Below, piece by piece: positions 62,198 to 64,000 of a DNA stretch of 64,000 nucleotides (positions within the stretch are counted from its first letter, which is position 1; each line of letters starts with the position of its first letter). The stretch comes from Streptomyces sp. HUAS CB01. Its GTDB lineage: Bacteria > Actinomycetota > Actinomycetes > Streptomycetales > Streptomycetaceae. The position numbers and the translations under genes were made by a program. The stretch covers positions 2,979,001-3,043,000 of the forward strand of contig NZ_CP129137.1 of the NCBI RefSeq assembly GCF_030406905.1, in the 5' to 3' direction. Under the pieces are notes generated by a model. The model was not told where the DNA came from. It ran no database searches and saw nothing but the letters and a program-made list of their open reading frames with translations.

Positions 62198-63565
62198 ATG
62201 ACGTCCCCCGAGACGTCCGCCGGGAAGGCGGAGGGCCCCGCTGTGCCCTCCGCCGCCGGGGGCGGCGTGCGCAGGAGCGTGACCGGCACCAGGGGTCTCG
62301 TCGCGGCCGGCTTTCTGCTGCCCGCGCTGGTGCTGCTCGGAGCGCTCGTGGTCTACCCGATCGGGTACTCGGTGTACCGGTCCTTCTTCGACCGGTCCGG
62401 CGACGGCTTCGCCGGCCTCGGCAACTACGTCGAGATCTTCACCGACGACACCATCCTCACCGCCGTCAAGAACAACGCGATCTGGGTGGCCGTGGCACCG
62501 ACCGTGGCGACGGCGCTCGGACTGATGTTCGCGGTGCTGACCGAGCGGATCCGCTGGGGCACGGCGTTCAAGCTGGTCGTCTTCATGCCGATGGCGATCT
62601 CGATGCTGGCCGCGGGCATCATCTTCCGGCTGGTGTACGAGCAGGACCCGGAGCGCGGCGTCGCCAACGCGGTCTGGGTGGGCGTGCACGACACCTTCTC
62701 CGAGTCGGCGAGCTTCCCCAAGGCCCGCCCGGGACCCGCCCACCCGCTGAAGCCCGCCGGGGGCGGGGCGTTCGTCACCGAGCAGCCGGTCCGTGCCGGC
62801 AGTCCGGTGGAGCTGCCGCTGGTGGGCGTCCCGCCCGACAGGATGCCCTCCGACGCACGGCCGGCGAAGGAGGCGCGGGCCGCGGACGACGGCCGGATCA
62901 CCGGAACCGCGTGGCTCGACTTCACGCGGGGCGGCGGCGGCACGGTGAACGCCGTCGACGCCGCTGAACGGGGCCTGAAGGGCATCGCGATCGAGGCGGT
63001 CAGGGACGGCCGGGTCGTCGCCACGACCACCGCGGCGGCCGACGGCACGTTCTCGCTGCCGAAGGAGGCGGACGGTGCCGTCCTCCGGCTGCCCGGGAGC
63101 AACTTCCGGGAGCCGTACGACGGCGTCGACTGGCTGGGCCCGTCCCTCGTCACCCCGGCCATCATCGGCAGCTACCTCTGGATGTGGGCGGGCTTCGCCA
63201 TGGTGCTGATCGCGGCCGGACTGGCCGCGGTGCCACGTGAACTCCTGGAGGCGGCGCGGGTGGACGGCGCCAACGAGTGGCAGGTCTTCCGGAGGGTGAC
63301 CGTGCCGCTGCTCGCACCGGTCCTGGCGGTCGTGCTCGTCACCCTGATGATCAATGTGCTGAAGATCTTCGACCTGGTGTTCATCATCGCGCCCGGCTCG
63401 GCGCAGGACGACGCCAACGTACTGGCGCTCCAGCTGTACCGCTCGTCGTTCGGCACGGACGCGCACCTGGGCGTCGGCAGCGCCATCGCCGTACTCCTCC
63501 TGCTGCTGGTGATCCCGGTGATGGCTTTCAACATCCGCCGGATCCGAAGGGAGACGCGCCGATGA
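62198..63565 (+). CDS. Sugar ABC permease (MalF type) with inserted extracytoplasmic domain
   Basis: A 455-residue permease. Membrane segments start at GLVAAGFLLPALVLLGALVVYP; the EAA loop reads LEAARVDGANEWQVFRRV. Between two membrane segments, residues about 155-310 form an insert absent from typical 300-residue permeases. Its last part (GRITGTAWLDFTRGGG to ATTTAAADGTFSLP) looks like an Ig-like, carboxypeptidase-regulatory or SpaA-type beta sandwich. Enterobacterial MalF also has an Ig-like periplasmic loop that grips the binding protein, so a similar role is likely. Overlaps the next gene by 4 bp. Confidence 0.88.
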   Translation: MTSPETSAGKAEGPAVPSAAGGGVRRSVTGTRGLVAAGFLLPALVLLGALVVYPIGYSVYRSFFDRSGDGFAGLGNYVEIFTDDTILTAVKNNAIWVAVAPTVATALGLMFAVLTERIRWGTAFKLVVFMPMAISMLAAGIIFRLVYEQDPERGVANAVWVGVHDTFSESASFPKARPGPAHPLKPAGGGAFVTEQPVRAGSPVELPLVGVPPDRMPSDARPAKEARAADDGRITGTAWLDFTRGGGGTVNAVDAAERGLKGIAIEAVRDGRVVATTTAAADGTFSLPKEADGAVLRLPGSNFREPYDGVDWLGPSLVTPAIIGSYLWMWAGFAMVLIAAGLAAVPRELLEAARVDGANEWQVFRRVTVPLLAPVLAVVLVTLMINVLKIFDLVFIIAPGSAQDDANVLALQLYRSSFGTDAHLGVGSAIAVLLLLLVIPVMAFNIRRIRRETRR

Positions 63566-64000
63566 GCGCCGACAGCGCGGACACGCCCGTCACCGCCGGA
63601 CCTTCCGGTTCCGCCGGCGCCGGCGGAACCGGACCCGTCAGGGCCAGGGCCTCGGTCGCCTCCCGGATCGCCGCCCGAACGGGCGGCGGGGTGATGCGGG
63701 TCGTCCTCGTCCTGGTGGGCCTGTTCTGGCTGATGCCGACCGTGGGGCTGCTGCTCTCCTCGCTGCGTTCGCCCGCCGACATCAACGCGAGCGGCTGGTG
63801 GGAGGTGTTCACGGCACCGGCGCAGCTCACCACCGAGAACTACGCGCGGTTGCTGCAGAACGAGACCATCACGGACTCCCTGCTCTCCACGATCATGATC
63901 ACCGTGCCGGCGACGGTGCTGGTCGTGGTGGTCGGATCGCTCGCCGGGTACGCGTTCGCCTGGATGGAGTTCCCGGGCCGCGACTGGTGGTTCCTCGCCG
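63562..64000 (+). CDS. Sugar ABC permease (MalG type), truncated by window end
   Basis: The first 146 residues of a CUT1 permease. A polar N-terminus is followed by a membrane segment (VMRVVLVLVGLFWLMPTVGLLLSSL) and the start of the transmembrane core. The ATG overlaps the preceding stop by 4 bp. The EAA loop lies beyond the window. Confidence 0.88.
   Translation, partial: MSADSADTPVTAGPSGSAGAGGTGPVRARASVASRIAARTGGGVMRVVLVLVGLFWLMPTVGLLLSSLRSPADINASGWWEVFTAPAQLTTENYARLLQNETITDSLLSTIMITVPATVLVVVVGSLAGYAFAWMEFPGRDWWFLA

Overview
The window looks like the core chromosome of a Streptomyces species or close relative. G+C is very high, GTG and TTG starts are common, and 4-bp ATGA/GTGA overlaps are frequent. 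Gene order also matches, as far as I recall it, the SCO2943 to about SCO2980 segment of S. coelicolor. That synteny is from memory; no search was run.

Layout. 1-5.6 kb: the start of a Streptomyces-type small protein, then a three-subunit molybdenum hydroxylase (xanthine dehydrogenase family) operon on the minus strand. 5.8-11.1 kb: a minus-strand amino-sugar operon (binding lipoprotein, two permeases, GH20 hexosaminidase) with a DasR-like operator upstream of the lipoprotein gene. 11.2-16.5 kb: DUF3039 protein, YqgE/AlgH protein, murA, an HU protein and malic enzyme. 17-21 kb: a HelD-like motor ATPase, an anti-sigma factor and its ECF sigma factor (sigU/rsuA-like). 21-24.5 kb: a CGNR zinc-finger regulator, the nitrogen regulator nnaR and the nitrate transporter narK. 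24.5-28.8 kb: the matA-matB-acyltransferase operon for an extracellular PNAG-like glycan. 28.9-31.2 kb: a divergent LysR/MFS pair. 31.2-35.6 kb: tmRNA, smpB, S41 protease, ftsX, ftsE and a 63-residue zinc-ribbon membrane protein.

From about 35.8 to 52.1 kb the conserved order is interrupted by accessory DNA. It holds a glycine-rich LAETG wall protein, an XRE/DUF397 pair, and a decayed actinomycete integrative and conjugative element (AICE): truncated RepSA-type initiator, excisionase, and an integrase with two frameshifts and a lesion in its catalytic box. Next is a polymorphic toxin locus reading right to left: LamG surface protein, a 2321-residue RHS protein with Hint domain and a restriction-endonuclease-like tip, and a small candidate immunity gene. 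A second immunity-like orphan is fused end to end with the element remnant.

At 52.2 kb the core resumes: prfB, the Ser/Thr kinases pkaB and pkaA, a divergent FHA/FtsK-like protein, and the first three genes of a sugar ABC importer (the last cut by the window end). Its first permease carries an inserted extracytoplasmic Ig-like domain. Perfect hairpins mark the ends of many transcription units. I found no tRNA, rRNA, CRISPR array or intact insertion sequence. The strongest accessory candidate is the RHS toxin/immunity locus beside the dead element.
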